A stretch of DNA of 64,000 nucleotides. Origin: Caldora sp965222765. Lineage in GTDB: Bacteria; Cyanobacteriota; Cyanobacteriia; Cyanobacteriales; Coleofasciculaceae. The stretch covers positions 248,001-312,000 of the forward strand of contig CBDCVG010000108.1 of NCBI GenBank assembly GCA_965222765.1. Direction: 5' to 3'. The notes beneath the pieces were generated by a model, which saw only the letters and a list, made by a program, of their open reading frames with translations, did no database searches and was not told the origin of the DNA. Position numbers and translations under genes: made by a program. Shown in pieces: positions 1-9,000 of the stretch. Numbering within the stretch: the first letter of the stretch is position 1; the number at the start of each line of letters is the position of its first letter.

Positions 1-495
1 GCGGTGTCTTGAGTCAAACTAAGGTAATTGCTGTAGTTGAGCTGACTAATCCAGAATATTGGCAAACATCAGCACCTAGCCAAACTTTCCACGGTCGAGA
101 TATCTTTGCACCTGTAGGAGCGCATCTTGCTAGTGGTGTACCCTTGAAACAGTTGGGAGAAACAATTGACCCCCACCACGTTGGCTCGGCTAGCACTTCC
201 AGCAATGAACACAACAACTGCCGGTATAACTGGTTGTATCCAATATATTGATCACTTCGGCAACTTAATCACCAACATACCAGCTGCTGAGGTTCAGGGC
301 CAAACTTGGTCGGTTGTTCTGGGGGAAAAAACTATCTCAGGTAGTCTAACCTACAGCGATCGCCAACTGGGAGAACTTGTGGCTCTAGTTGGTAGTCACG
401 GTTGGGTGGAAATTGCTGTTAACGGTGGTAGTGCTCAGTCTCGATTACAACTGGATTGGGGAGCGACAGTAGAAGTCATAACAAATCTGGGTTAG
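1..495 (+). pseudogene. SAM hydroxide adenosyltransferase (DUF62), 5'-truncated by window edge, frameshifted
   Basis: This is the C-terminal part of a DUF62 / SAM hydroxide adenosyltransferase, the family that hydrolyses S-adenosylmethionine to adenosine and methionine. Recognisable blocks are GVLSQTKV, FHGRDIFAPV and, in another frame, GCIQYIDHFGNLITNIP of the C-terminal beta-barrel. The reading frame open from the left edge runs to about 250, but after the IDP codons at 164-172 the family-like sequence (TTLARLALP) continues in the next frame to the stop at 493-495. One extra C in the C5 run at 170-174 explains the break, so this is a +1 homopolymer change: a sequencing error or a recent mutation. 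The N-terminal half lies outside the window. Family assignment is firm; whether the gene works is unknown. Confidence 0.85.
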
Positions 496-735
496 ACACC
501 GGACGGATGAGGGATAGGGAGATGGGGGAGACAAGGAAACAAGGGAGAAATTCTCCATTCCCAAACAACAAATGACAAACAACAAATGACCAATAACCAA
601 TAACAACCTTACCAATTGGCAGATTCAGTAGCTAAATTAGAGTATAGGGAGTACTTAGAGATTGTTCAGAGATGCTCTGAGCAAAAGGTTAAGCGTTACT
701 AATATCTATCAATTAGGAGTCAACAAAAACCAATT
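496..735. other. Intergenic region with short tandem repeats
   Basis: No gene is seen. The stretch at about 545-606 is built from CAAATGAC/CAACAAATGA/CAATAAC units, a repeat class that recurs at 21838-21911, 23213-23255 and 61150-61193. At about 671-682 there is a small palindrome (CAGAGATGCTCTG). The DUF2301 gene starts at 736, and its promoter is probably in the last 100 bases. Confidence 0.6.
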
Positions 736-1437
736 ATGATTGCATCACCACAACAGTCTGATAGTACGAACACCAAAGATCCTACAGCCTCACCAGAAGT
801 ATACCAAGGACAATTTGGCGAATTTACGATTACTCAGAGCGATCGCACTGGTGTTATTGTCTATCGCAGCAGTCTACTAATAGCAGCTTTGAGTTTTGCG
901 ATCGGTAGTTGGCTGGTTTTAGCTGGGAGTACTAATTCCATTGCCATCAGGTTACTAACCCCCCTCTATACAGTATTTTGCATCGCCCTGGGGGTTAGCT
1001 TAGTTACCATTCATATTTATCTAGCTCCCTTGCATCGGCTACTGCAAGTCTTTTGGGGAGTTGGTTGCATTACAGCAATAGTGCTGGCATTCCAAAGTAG
1101 CGAACCTCTGGCTCTGTCTGTTTACCATCAACCGATGATGATTTTTGGCATCGGTTTTACCTTTGCTGCTTTGACAGGGATTTATTTTAAGGAAGCTTTT
1201 TGCTTCAACCGCTTTGAAACTAAGTTTTTGACTCCATTAGTACCCATCCTGTTACTCGGACACCTTACTAGTATTTTACCGATCGCTTGGGAGCAAGTTT
1301 TGTTAGGAATCTGGGCAGTTTTATTTACAGTGTTTGCTCTGCGTAAGCTAGTGCAAGCAATTCCAGACGACATTGGTGATAAGTCAGTTTTTACTTATCT
1401 GAAACAACAACGATCAGCTAGCGTCAGGGGATTGTAG
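736..1437 (+). CDS. DUF2301 family integral membrane protein
   Basis: A 233-residue protein of the DUF2301 family, conserved in cyanobacteria and plastid-bearing eukaryotes, with no established function. The N-terminal soluble part contains the typical block YQGQFGEFTITQSDRTGVIV. About six hydrophobic segments follow (roughly residues 45-65, 70-92, 98-122, 130-150, 165-185 and 190-210), ending in a short basic cytoplasmic tail. The ATG start at 736 comes directly before the hydrophilic head usual for the family. It stands alone between repeat-rich spacers. The family call rests on remembered sequence similarity. Confidence 0.75.
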   Translation: MIASPQQSDSTNTKDPTASPEVYQGQFGEFTITQSDRTGVIVYRSSLLIAALSFAIGSWLVLAGSTNSIAIRLLTPLYTVFCIALGVSLVTIHIYLAPLHRLLQVFWGVGCITAIVLAFQSSEPLALSVYHQPMMIFGIGFTFAALTGIYFKEAFCFNRFETKFLTPLVPILLLGHLTSILPIAWEQVLLGIWAVLFTVFALRKLVQAIPDDIGDKSVFTYLKQQRSASVRGL

Positions 1438-1531
1438 ATTGGGTAATTTTAGATTTTAAATTGATGATATAAGAGGTTCAAAAAACTACTGTCAGGGGGG
1501 CTACTTTTACAGCAATTTTGAGATAATTGTT

Positions 1532-2142
1532 ATGGGGGGCTTAGGATTTTCGATTTACCTATTAGCAGGACTATTCCAGGTATTCCTGTTAGCTCAAGCA
1601 CTGTCAGAGTTAGCAGGAGTACATCGTAGTTTTTTGATTTCCTCAATGCCTTCTGAGTGGCCAATAGATTCCTTTGAATTGTTTGATCCCGCGATTGGGG
1701 AATTGATTCAAACCCAATGCCAAGAAGTCCCTTCTGGTATAGGTATTCCAGCGTTTCAGCCAGGAATAATCAAAGATGATGTGATGCGGATGCTTGGTGT
1801 CCCTAACAAAACTACAAGGGGTTATTGGCCGAATACCCTTGCTGTATCTTATGAGTTAATACCAGAACAGGTAAGCTTAGGTTTTTTGTTGACAAAAACT
1901 CTCAACGGATTCGCCAAACGGAAGCATCTTTTACTAGTGAGGTTGATACTGAGGTTATATTACTGACATTGAATGGAATGTTAGGCTGCCGGATAAATGA
2001 CCAAATCGAAGCAGGTTTGCAACAAGTTTGGCAGCGAGAGTCTTGGCACTATCAATTTAAGCTAGATACTCTTAAGGGCGTGATTCATTGGGAAAATAGC
2101 GATCGCCTTTACATTGGTATCTGGGAAGCAGACTTACATTGA
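1532..2142 (+). pseudogene. Unknown protein with N-terminal hydrophobic segment, frameshifted
   Basis: I do not recognise the family. The first frame begins at 1532 with a hydrophobic N-terminus (residues 1-28, signal anchor or signal peptide). It runs with good coding character (GIPAFQPGIIKDDVMRMLG) to about 1880, then degenerates into a basic Leu-rich tail ending at 1966. The +1 frame carries on with plausible protein (DKNSQRIRQTEASFTSEV, then INDQIEAGLQQVWQRESWHY) to a TGA at 2140-2142. Adding one T to the T6 run at 1882-1887 would give one continuous protein of about 203 residues. The gene ends 33 bases before the YdcF-like gene on the same strand, so the two probably form an operon. Confidence 0.6.
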
Positions 2143-2175
2143 AATTCACTCATTCTAAATTCTAAATTTTCCATC

Positions 2176-2823
2176 ATGGCTTTAATCCAGTTACAACAGA
2201 AGTGGGTGTTGACTTTTCAAGGATGGTTAGTCTTACTCCTGTGTATCGCTGCTTTATTGCTGTTTTGTGTCACTCAGATACACTCTTTTCTTGCCTTCAA
2301 TGCTCCAATTAAAGCAGATGTTTTGGTGGTTGAAGGCTGGATTCAAGACCATGCAATTGAAAAAGCGATCGCGGAATTTGAACAAGGTGGTTACCAAAAG
2401 TTGATTACCACAGGAGCACCTTTGTCTAAAGGATATCATCTCGCTGAATATAATAACTTTGCTGAACTTACAGGTGCAACTTTGATTACCTTAGGTTTCG
2501 AGCAAGATAAACTAGTTGCCGTGCCAGCGCCAAAAGTTCAAAAAGATCGTACAGCGGCAGCTGCCATAGCTCTACGCCAGTGGATATCAGCTGCAAATTT
2601 GCCGATTAAGTCCATCAATCTTTATACAGAGGATGTCCACGCTCGCCGTAGCTGGCTAATCTATAAACAGGCACTTGCTCCCGATATCAAAGTGGGAGTA
2701 ATTGCGATTAACTCAATTGATTATGATCCCAAATATTGGTGGACTTATAGTGCAGGTGTACGGAAAATAATTTCAGAGTTAATTGCTTATTGTTACGCCT
2801 GGTTGGTGAATTGGCAAGGTTAG
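2176..2823 (+). CDS. YdcF/SanA-like DUF218 membrane-anchored protein
   Basis: A 215-residue protein with one N-terminal membrane segment (about residues 14-38) followed by a DUF218 domain, the fold of YdcF, SanA and ElyC, which are linked to envelope integrity in other bacteria. Family landmarks are ADVLVVEGWIQD at the first strand, a TTGAPLSKG glycine loop, DRTAAAAIAL with the helix that follows, and LYTEDVHARRSWLIY. It is smaller than ElyC and closest in layout to cyanobacterial YdcF-like proteins. Its closeness to the upstream unknown gene (33 bases) suggests co-transcription. No substrate can be inferred. Confidence 0.75.
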   Translation: MALIQLQQKWVLTFQGWLVLLLCIAALLLFCVTQIHSFLAFNAPIKADVLVVEGWIQDHAIEKAIAEFEQGGYQKLITTGAPLSKGYHLAEYNNFAELTGATLITLGFEQDKLVAVPAPKVQKDRTAAAAIALRQWISAANLPIKSINLYTEDVHARRSWLIYKQALAPDIKVGVIAINSIDYDPKYWWTYSAGVRKIISELIAYCYAWLVNWQG

Positions 2824-2957
2824 AGCGAAGGGAGCAGGAAGTCAGTTAGAGGATAGGGCAGTATCGAGTTTACAGTAGGAGCAAATCTAATGGATGGTGC
2901 GTTACGCTATCGCTAACAGCACCCTACGGCACATCTATTTTTGGTACAACCTTTTCG

Positions 2958-2998
2958 TGAAAATCACCTAACACCTAACACCTAATACCTAAACTTCC
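2958..2998. repeat. Tandem repeat of CACCTAA/TACCTAA units
   Basis: Five or so near-identical seven-base units (CACCTAA, TACCTAA). Reverse-strand versions (GGTATTAGGTGTTAG) are at 11305-11335, and same-strand versions are at about 43162-43190. This is a dispersed intergenic repeat of the short tandemly repeated type typical of cyanobacteria. Confidence 0.8.
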
Positions 2999-3002
2999 TT
3001 TC

Positions 3003-3594
3003 CTACCAAATCTCGCTCATATCCAGCTCAAAATTAGGAAGCAACGGATCACCAGATAAGGTTTGAGGATTCTCCAAACACTCCTGAGAACCATCGTGGT
3101 AATAAATATACACTTTGCGTCCAATGCGGTCAATTAGCCAGCCGAGTTGCACTCCCAAATACACCCACTCTTCCATTTTCTCTTGCACTGATTTCAGCGT
3201 ATCGCTGGGAGAGCGCAACTCAACGACAAAATCAGGGCAAATTGGTGGGAATTTTCTCTGCTGTTCAGGGGGTAAGAGCATTCCAACGTTCTAATCGCAC
3301 CCAAGCTGCATCTGGCGACATAGGATCTTTGCTTGCTCCTGTAATCCGAAAACCTGTGCTGGAGTCAAAGCCAATCCCTGTTTTATCTTGTTTAACCCAC
3401 ATCCCAAGCTGAACGATGAGGGAAAAATTGCGATTTCCTGTTTCTCCACCAACAGGGGTCATAATTAAAATTTCTCCAGTTTTTAGATTGCGTTCCAAGT
3501 ACAAATCATTGTTGATTTCGCACAACTCAAAAAACTGATCGTCAGTCAGTCTCATTGATGGCGGAATGTTCAAAACTAAGGGTACAGAAGACAT
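3003..3594 (-). pseudogene. Uma2 family (DUF820) nuclease-like protein, frameshifted
   Basis: A Uma2/DUF820 protein, a PD-(D/E)XK-nuclease-like family greatly expanded in cyanobacteria and of unclear role. The N-terminal half (3265-3594) has the family start LTDDQFFELCEINND, then GGETGNRNF and STGFRITG with the Asp of SPDAAWV. The C-terminal half (3003-3281) has PDFVVELRSPSDTL with the E of the catalytic motif and a short C-terminal strand. The halves overlap in different frames at WNALTP / PEQQRKFPP. Removing one base from the G5 run at 3268-3272 joins them into a typical protein of about 196 residues. An intact paralogue lies at 59903. Confidence 0.85.
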
Positions 3595-3700
3595 TAAGAG
3601 AATTTAGAATAAGAGAATTTAGAATTTAGAATTGGTTGTCAAACCCATCCAATTGAGCTTTTGCTGTTTGATAGAGTTGAGAGAGTGGGTAAACCATTTA

Positions 3701-4545
3701 TCAATTGAGAATTGATAAAATTTGTTCTGGAGTCAATTGCTCAACATTACTGAAAACTAAAGTAGCACCAGCTTGTTTGAGAGACTGCTGATAAGCTTCA
3801 CTACGTTCTGAAGTTTGCTGCACATGGGGGGTAGCACACCTATACCAATCCAAGTACGTTGAGGTTGAAGACTTCTGGCTTTATTAACAGTATACATATC
3901 AGCCACTGTATCCCCAACATAAATAACTGGCAGCTCCACCTTAATTTGATGCCGTTGCTCTAGTTGCTGAACTGTTGCCAACAAACCTGTAGGATCAGGT
4001 TTACCAGGAGCATCTTCCATGGCAATTAGCACTGGTTGCTGGATTCCCAAGCGTTTTATCAGTGCATATTCAGCTTCTTCCCGTGTAGCGCCACTAAAAA
4101 AACCCCAAGGAATTGCCGCTGCTGTTAGGCTTTCTAGATAGCTAGGCTCCAAGAGTAATGGTTCATTACAAATATACCCTGTCAACCGATCCGGTTCTGT
4201 ACCCCTGTAACGAGACTGGAAGAAAGCAACAAGGATGTCGTAGTCGAGATCAATTTGCGATCGCATTTTAGGTGCTGGGGTAGCCACTTGACTAGCATCT
4301 TGAGTCTCAAAGTATCGATAAATTAGCTCTTGTGATGCTTCCCAGTCATTATTCCAGATACCTTCTGATTTGAGTTTATCAATATCTATCGATTCAGGTC
4401 GATAAGCGCCATCGGTGAAATGTTCAACCGTATCAGCAACTGCTCGTCGGTAGGAACCACTAACATCACGTATTACACCATCAATGTCGAAAACGACAAT
4501 GGCTCTCTCATTAGGAGGGACTATTTTTGAATGTGAATCAGTCAC
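3701..4545 (-). pseudogene. HAD superfamily hydrolase (TIGR01548-like), frameshifted near C-terminus
   Basis: A haloacid-dehalogenase-type phosphatase. Motif I is VVFDIDGVIRD, with the nucleophile and acid/base Asp pair. Motif II is FFSGATREEAEYAL, motif III the Lys of APGKPDP, and motif IV GDTVADMYTV. It resembles the cyanobacterial TIGR01548 subgroup; the substrate is unknown. A GTG start at 4545 is preferred, because the 31 codons before it are encoded by repeat-like DNA. As sequenced the frame leaves the family pattern after GVLPP and stops at 3757. One more base in the G6 run at 3826-3831 restores HVQQTSERSEAYQQSL and a natural stop at 3701-3703. Confidence 0.8.
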
Positions 4546-4573
4546 AGGAAGAACCTCACCGCTTTCTCTGCTT

Positions 4574-4675
4574 ATAGTAGTGCGAGCATCTTGCTCGCTT
4601 TGAACTTCCAGCGAGGGAGACGCTCGCACTCCTCGCATATTATGTTGGGTTTCACTTCGTTACACCCAACCTACA
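4574..4675. repeat. Palindromic dispersed repeats
   Basis: Two hairpin-forming units. One is GCGAGCATCTTGCTCGC at about 4579-4595. The other has arms GTTGGGT (4644-4650) and ACCCAAC (4664-4670) around TTCACTTCGTTAC. The second resembles a hairpin repeat common in cyanobacterial intergenic DNA. They lie before the HAD gene start. Confidence 0.65.
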
Positions 4676-4789
4676 TTTTTAGCTGTGTCGCACCACTACT
4701 GCAAGTACATTGTCTCCCAAAAACTGCCTAACTAATCTAGTAGATGAAGACTCAACAGATAGCTGATACAGTTATACCATAAGGAAAAT

Positions 4790-4842
4790 TTAGCAATTAG
4801 CAATTAGCAATTAGCAATTATCAATTATCAATTATCAATTGA
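4790..4842. repeat. Heptamer tandem repeat (CAATTAG / CAATTAT)
   Basis: About seven tandem seven-base units: four of the form AATTAGC followed by AATTATC. They end five bases before the start codon of the DUF5009 gene, so they must lie in its 5' untranslated region. The same heptamer class forms arrays at 13600-13630, 33140-33166, 43270-43316, 50323-50355 and 56395-56452. Confidence 0.9.
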
Positions 4843-4846
4843 CTCC

Positions 4847-6388
4847 ATGGCCAATCTTGCTGATTCTAAATCCCCTACAAAACGCGCCGTTGCCTTAGAT
4901 GCGCTGCGGGGATTCGCAATTTTAACGATGGTTTTATCTGGGGTGATCCCTCGTAAAATCTTGCCAGCTTGGATGTACCATGCTCAAATCCCCCCACCTG
5001 ACCATGTATTCAATCCTAATCTACCTGGATTAACCTGGGTAGATCTAGTTTTTCCCTTGTTCTTATTTTCGATGGGAGCAGCCATTCCCTTAGCTCTGTC
5101 TCGTCGTCTGGCTAAAGGTTGGAATATCAAAAAAATTATTTTATCGATCCTGAAAAGGGGATTTTTGTTAGGGTCATTTGCCATATTCTTACAGCATATT
5201 CGACCGTTTACCATTAATCAGAATCCAAGCCCACAAACCTGGCGACTGGCTATGTTAGGATTTCTTGTACTCTTTTTGATGTTTGTCCGTTTGCCGAAAT
5301 CTTGGAGTCTTTGGCTGCGAAATTTTCTGACTATTGGTGCTTGGTTTATAGGCATTTTGCTCTTATATAAGCTGGGAGATCCAGATGGGACAGGCTTTTC
5401 TCTGGAGCAAAGTGATATTATTCTAATTATTCTCACTAATATTGCTGTTTTTAGTTCAATTATTTGGTTAGTTACTCGTCACAATCCTTGGTTACGTATT
5501 GGTCTACTTGGTTTATTACTAGCTCTCGATTTATCAGCTAATGCTGATGGCTGGATTGCTTCTGTTTGGTCTATCTCTCCCGCTCCCTGGATTTTCAGAT
5601 TTGATTATTTGAAGTATTTATTTATCGGTATTCCTGGAACTATTGTTGGGGATTTAATATATTCCTGGTTACAATCTACTCAAGCTGATGATGCTATTGA
5701 AAGAAGGCAGAAGGCAACCCCCCTCTATATCCCCCCAAGGGAGGAAGGCAGAGGGCAGAAGGATGAGGAAGTATTTCCTTCTAACATAGAAGGAGAAAGC
5801 TTGGTTAAGAATAATTGGTCACCCAAAAAGTTTATTGGCATCATTGGATTGATGTTGCTGATAACTGTAACTTTACTGGTTGGGTTACAATCTAGATTAG
5901 TGTGGCAAACAACGATATTAACTGTACTCCTATGCCTATCAGGTTTTATCTTATTTTCTAAGCCAGTTAACTCAGTAGAAAAATTACTGAATATTCTTTA
6001 TCGTTGGGGAGTATACTGGCTAATTTTAGGATTACTATTTGAGCCTTATCAAGGAGGTATTAAAAAAGATGAAGCTACTATTAGCTATTTTTTCACAACT
6101 ACAGGTATGGCAATTTTTATATTAATTTTGTTGATCATAATTATTGATGTTTTTAAGAGACAATTATCATTGCAGCTTTTAATTGATAATGGCATGAATC
6201 CGATGATTGCCTATGTTGCTTTTGCTAATGTCCTGTGGCCAATTCTGGTGTTGAGCGGATGGAATGACCAAATTAACCAGATGACTTCAACTCCAGTTGC
6301 CGGATTTCTGAGAGGGGTAGTGTATACTTTGATTATTGCTGGCTTTGTCAGTTTATTTACTAGGCTAAAATTGTTTTTGAGAACCTGA
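4847..6388 (+). CDS. DUF5009 / heparan-alpha-glucosaminide acetyltransferase-like membrane protein
   Basis: A 513-residue polytopic protein of the DUF5009/DUF1624 group, related to lysosomal heparan-glucosaminide N-acetyltransferase and NagX-like bacterial proteins. These move acyl groups across membranes, but the substrate here is unknown. The family N-terminus is present (RAVALDALRGFAILTMVLSG and WVDLVFPLFLFSMGAAIPLALS), followed by about ten to eleven membrane spans. The WHG.T.TD motif kept in the paralogue at 28038 is absent; PGLTWVD stands in its place. Residues about 284-312 are a charged stretch (RRQKATPLYIPPREEGRG) encoded by the GAAGGCAGA-type intergenic repeat, inserted in frame in a loop. 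The start at 4847 is the only ATG before the conserved N-terminus. Confidence 0.8.
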   Translation: MANLADSKSPTKRAVALDALRGFAILTMVLSGVIPRKILPAWMYHAQIPPPDHVFNPNLPGLTWVDLVFPLFLFSMGAAIPLALSRRLAKGWNIKKIILSILKRGFLLGSFAIFLQHIRPFTINQNPSPQTWRLAMLGFLVLFLMFVRLPKSWSLWLRNFLTIGAWFIGILLLYKLGDPDGTGFSLEQSDIILIILTNIAVFSSIIWLVTRHNPWLRIGLLGLLLALDLSANADGWIASVWSISPAPWIFRFDYLKYLFIGIPGTIVGDLIYSWLQSTQADDAIERRQKATPLYIPPREEGRGQKDEEVFPSNIEGESLVKNNWSPKKFIGIIGLMLLITVTLLVGLQSRLVWQTTILTVLLCLSGFILFSKPVNSVEKLLNILYRWGVYWLILGLLFEPYQGGIKKDEATISYFFTTTGMAIFILILLIIIIDVFKRQLSLQLLIDNGMNPMIAYVAFANVLWPILVLSGWNDQINQMTSTPVAGFLRGVVYTLIIAGFVSLFTRLKLFLRT

Positions 6389-6414
6389 TAAGAACAAACA
6401 AGGGTCGAATCTAA

Positions 6415-6565
6415 TCCTCTTCCCCTGCTCCCTGCTCCCTGCTCCCTCGTCTCCTGCCTTATTTGTTAAGAGCAACTGGCAAGATGCCAGTTCCACGGTA
6501 TGAATGGAACTTGCCAAACCAAATCCTCTTCCCTCCTGCCTCCTGCCCTCTGCCTTCTGCCTCGT
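6415..6565. repeat. CTCCCTG / CTCCTGC arrays with a CTGGCAAGATGCCAG palindrome
   Basis: The spacer between two converging genes. Tandem CCTGCTCC units run at 6425-6460 and CTCCTGC/CTTCTGC units at 6530-6565. A palindromic unit containing CTGGCAAGATGCCAG lies at 6476-6490; its close relatives are at 36436-36450, 34344-34364 and 53422-53442. No gene is seen here. Confidence 0.8.
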
Positions 6566-6583
6566 TTCTTAAAAGTAATACCC

Positions 6584-7798
6584 CTAACCCGGATTTCCTA
6601 TCAATCCTGCGATCGCACCCAGATATATACTTGTAAACTGAGTCTCATCTAGGGGTACTGTATTATTCCAAGTAGCGGCAACACAGTAAGTTTTTCCATC
6701 TTTTGCTTCTAGTCTTGTTGTTAAATTAAACACTCCTGGCTCAGAACCACCTTTAAAAGCAATACTAGACCAATCATTCGGTCTAGCAACACCGGGATTG
6801 ATGCTCATCAAAGGCAAATCAGCCACTGTTGCCATCACTTGACACAATTCCCTAGTAGTAAAGAACCATTCCACATCCACAGCAACAGTACTTGCACTGA
6901 AGATATCTACACTAGGCAAAGCATATGACTGTAATTGATTGACTAGTTCCCGACGATTTACCTCATCACCCTGCCGATAACGCTCAAGTAAGCTTTGATT
7001 TTGAGGATTTTTGAGCACAAAGGCTTCACGAGTGGATAGAAAGGGACGATTGCGAGGGGCAAAAGACTCGATCAATTCTCTACCTACTAAATTAATTAAA
7101 ATATCGGTAGCTGTATTGTCGCTTACGGAAATCATCAACGTAGCTAAAGTTTGCACCGTTAGCTGGGAACCATCAGGCCAAGTTTGCAAAATGCCACTGG
7201 GTAAACTTTTACTATCTTCCTTCAGCTCAACCACATCATCCCAGGCAAGGATACCAGCATCAATTTGCTGCCTTAGAGCCTTTAACACAGCTAGCTTAAA
7301 GGCTGAACCAACTGCTAGTGGCTGATTTGCTTTCACAGCAACTAGTTCTGAGTCATCTTCAAGAACAAGAAAACTTATTGTACCAGGTAGAGCTCTGAAC
7401 ATTTCCTGAGCAACTTTTAAACTAATTCCCTTCGAGATGGGTGGTTGGAATAAGAGTCCAGATATTTGATGATTGACATCCAGAACTAACTTAGTAGGTA
7501 CACTACCCTGCTCAAAAATTACCAAATAATCTGAGCCATCTGCCTCTACTTCCTGATAGCTACCTAAAGTATTTTTTATGTTGTCAATAATTTGCTCCAC
7601 TTGAGCCAGAGGGATTTGATTAAGAAAGGAAGGAGCAAACCACTCCTGCTTCAGCTGCGGTGTAGTAAATAGTCGTTCTAAAGCTAGCTGGGGGGATAAT
7701 TCCATTGCTTGAGCCTGGTGAGGGGTAATTGCTGGAGTTATTGGCTGAGCTGGGAGGAATAGTAGGGAAGCAAACAGCACCCCAATCAAAAATTTCAT
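6584..7798 (-). CDS. Serine hydrolase with class A beta-lactamase fold
   Basis: A 404-residue secreted protein. The ATG at 7798 gives a clean signal peptide (MKFLIGVLFASLLFLPAQP), better than the upstream start at 7816. After an N-terminal accessory domain (about residues 35-130), the beta-lactamase2 domain shows the SxxK motif in GSAFKLAVL (about residue 170), an SDN motif in ISVSDNTATD and a KGG triad in AFKGGSEPG. These positions match PF13354-type serine hydrolases. The domain before them is typical of cyanobacterial and actinobacterial serine hydrolases of unknown substrate rather than resistance enzymes. It is convergent with the DUF5009 gene. Confidence 0.8.
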   Translation of the reverse strand: MKFLIGVLFASLLFLPAQPITPAITPHQAQAMELSPQLALERLFTTPQLKQEWFAPSFLNQIPLAQVEQIIDNIKNTLGSYQEVEADGSDYLVIFEQGSVPTKLVLDVNHQISGLLFQPPISKGISLKVAQEMFRALPGTISFLVLEDDSELVAVKANQPLAVGSAFKLAVLKALRQQIDAGILAWDDVVELKEDSKSLPSGILQTWPDGSQLTVQTLATLMISVSDNTATDILINLVGRELIESFAPRNRPFLSTREAFVLKNPQNQSLLERYRQGDEVNRRELVNQLQSYALPSVDIFSASTVAVDVEWFFTTRELCQVMATVADLPLMSINPGVARPNDWSSIAFKGGSEPGVFNLTTRLEAKDGKTYCVAATWNNTVPLDETQFTSIYLGAIAGLIGNPG

Positions 7799-7976
7799 CG
7801 GACACCTCTTGGACATATGATGTATACATCCCCGACTCTAGGATACCGCTGGCGAATGGGGGCTATGACCCATCATAACAAATGCCGTACACAACCTTGA
7901 AGATACTTTTGAATATAGCAATCTATTCTGATAGGGATTTTAAGGAGTTATTCCCAGCTCTAGATTAAAATTCAAG

Positions 7977-8450
7977 CTATATTTTTCCCAAATGTAAACG
8001 TACTTTTTTTCTTGTCAATATTCTACGCACTTGAGAACCACTCAACTTTATTCCTGTTGTCTGTGCTAAATGGGTTGCTAATTTTTGAGCTGACCATCGA
8101 CCCCATTGATACCCTAATTCTTGAGGTCTCTTTTTTGCCAATTTTACTAATGATTCTATGTATTGCTCTGTAGCCTTTTGGTGATTTCCTCTCATTCTTT
8201 TATCTTTAAGGCTCTCTAGATTATCTGGATCCCCGTGGACACACCAATAACATACTGTGTTCTTTGAACAACCCAAAACATCAGCAATCTCTTGCTGAGT
8301 TTTTCCACTATTTAATAACAGTAAAATTAGAATTCTTTCTCTGATTTCTCCATTTTCTTCTTTTTTCAGAGTTTTCTGTAGTCTTTTTTTTTGCTCTGGT
8401 GTAAGATGATTTTGCGCTGGCATATTTCCTCCTACTTCCTTGTCTATCAA
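7977..8450 (-). pseudogene. IS630 family transposase, N-terminal remnant
   Basis: This encodes the helix-turn-helix half of an IS630-type transposase: LTPEQKKRLQKTLKKEENGE, KTQQEIADVLGCSKNTVCYW, and LSGSQVRRIL at the start of the second domain. Near the end an extra A in the A7 run (8004-8010 on this strand) shifts the frame; the other frame reads KYVYIWEKYSL, the usual continuation. Homology then ends at about 7968, and the whole DDE catalytic domain is missing. It is not closely similar to the IS630 transposase at 54684. Confidence 0.8.
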
Positions 8451-8499
8451 TGCTTACAGCATTTATTTCAAATGCCAAGAGCTTGACTATTTTTATAGT

Positions 8500-9000
8500 T
8501 TAGATAGCTTTAATTTCTGTAATAAATTTCACTTTATTATTACTCCGTGAATTTAAATCTTTGGAATGTCTCCATTTTTTTTGATTTTGACTCATTCGAT
8601 GAAAAATTATTTTTATTTTTTTGGTACTTATTCCTTCATCTTGACTAACTTGTTCCACTGTTAAAATCTTGACTTTTTCATAAATATATTCTTCGTATCT
8701 TTGAGTATACTTCCGTCCTATTCCTATCCAAGTTAAGGATTCTGTCGAATACCTTTTACACTCTTTACAATAAAATTGACGACGAGGAACTTGTAAGTAA
8801 ACAGCTCGTCCAGAAATTGATAAATCTCTTACTAAAATCGGTCTATTTTGATTCAATTCATCACTGTATTTTTGGCAATGGGGACAGATAATCCCCTCGT
8901 TTAATAACTCTAGTTGTAGAATAATTGAGTCTGCTCGTTGTCTATGAGTAAAAACTGTTACGTTGGGTAGGTTTAATAGACTATCTAAGTGAAAATCCAT
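8500..9000 (-). pseudogene. ISL3 family transposase, N-terminal remnant
   Basis: The zinc-finger N-terminus of an ISL3 transposase: CPHC (about residues 39-42) and CKEC (about 78-81), followed by the region YTQRYEEYIYEKVKILTVEQ that precedes the catalytic core. The DDE domain is absent. The last 40 residues (WRHSKDLNSRSNNKVKF) have lost the family pattern, so the copy is truncated and drifting. It lies head-to-tail 50 bases upstream of the IS630 remnant; one probably landed in, or was deleted into, the other. Confidence 0.8.

Noticed and set aside
6584..7798. Beta-lactam resistance gene
   Set aside because: The fold and motifs fit, but the KGG motif region and the added N-terminal domain match cyanobacterial serine hydrolases of unknown substrate.
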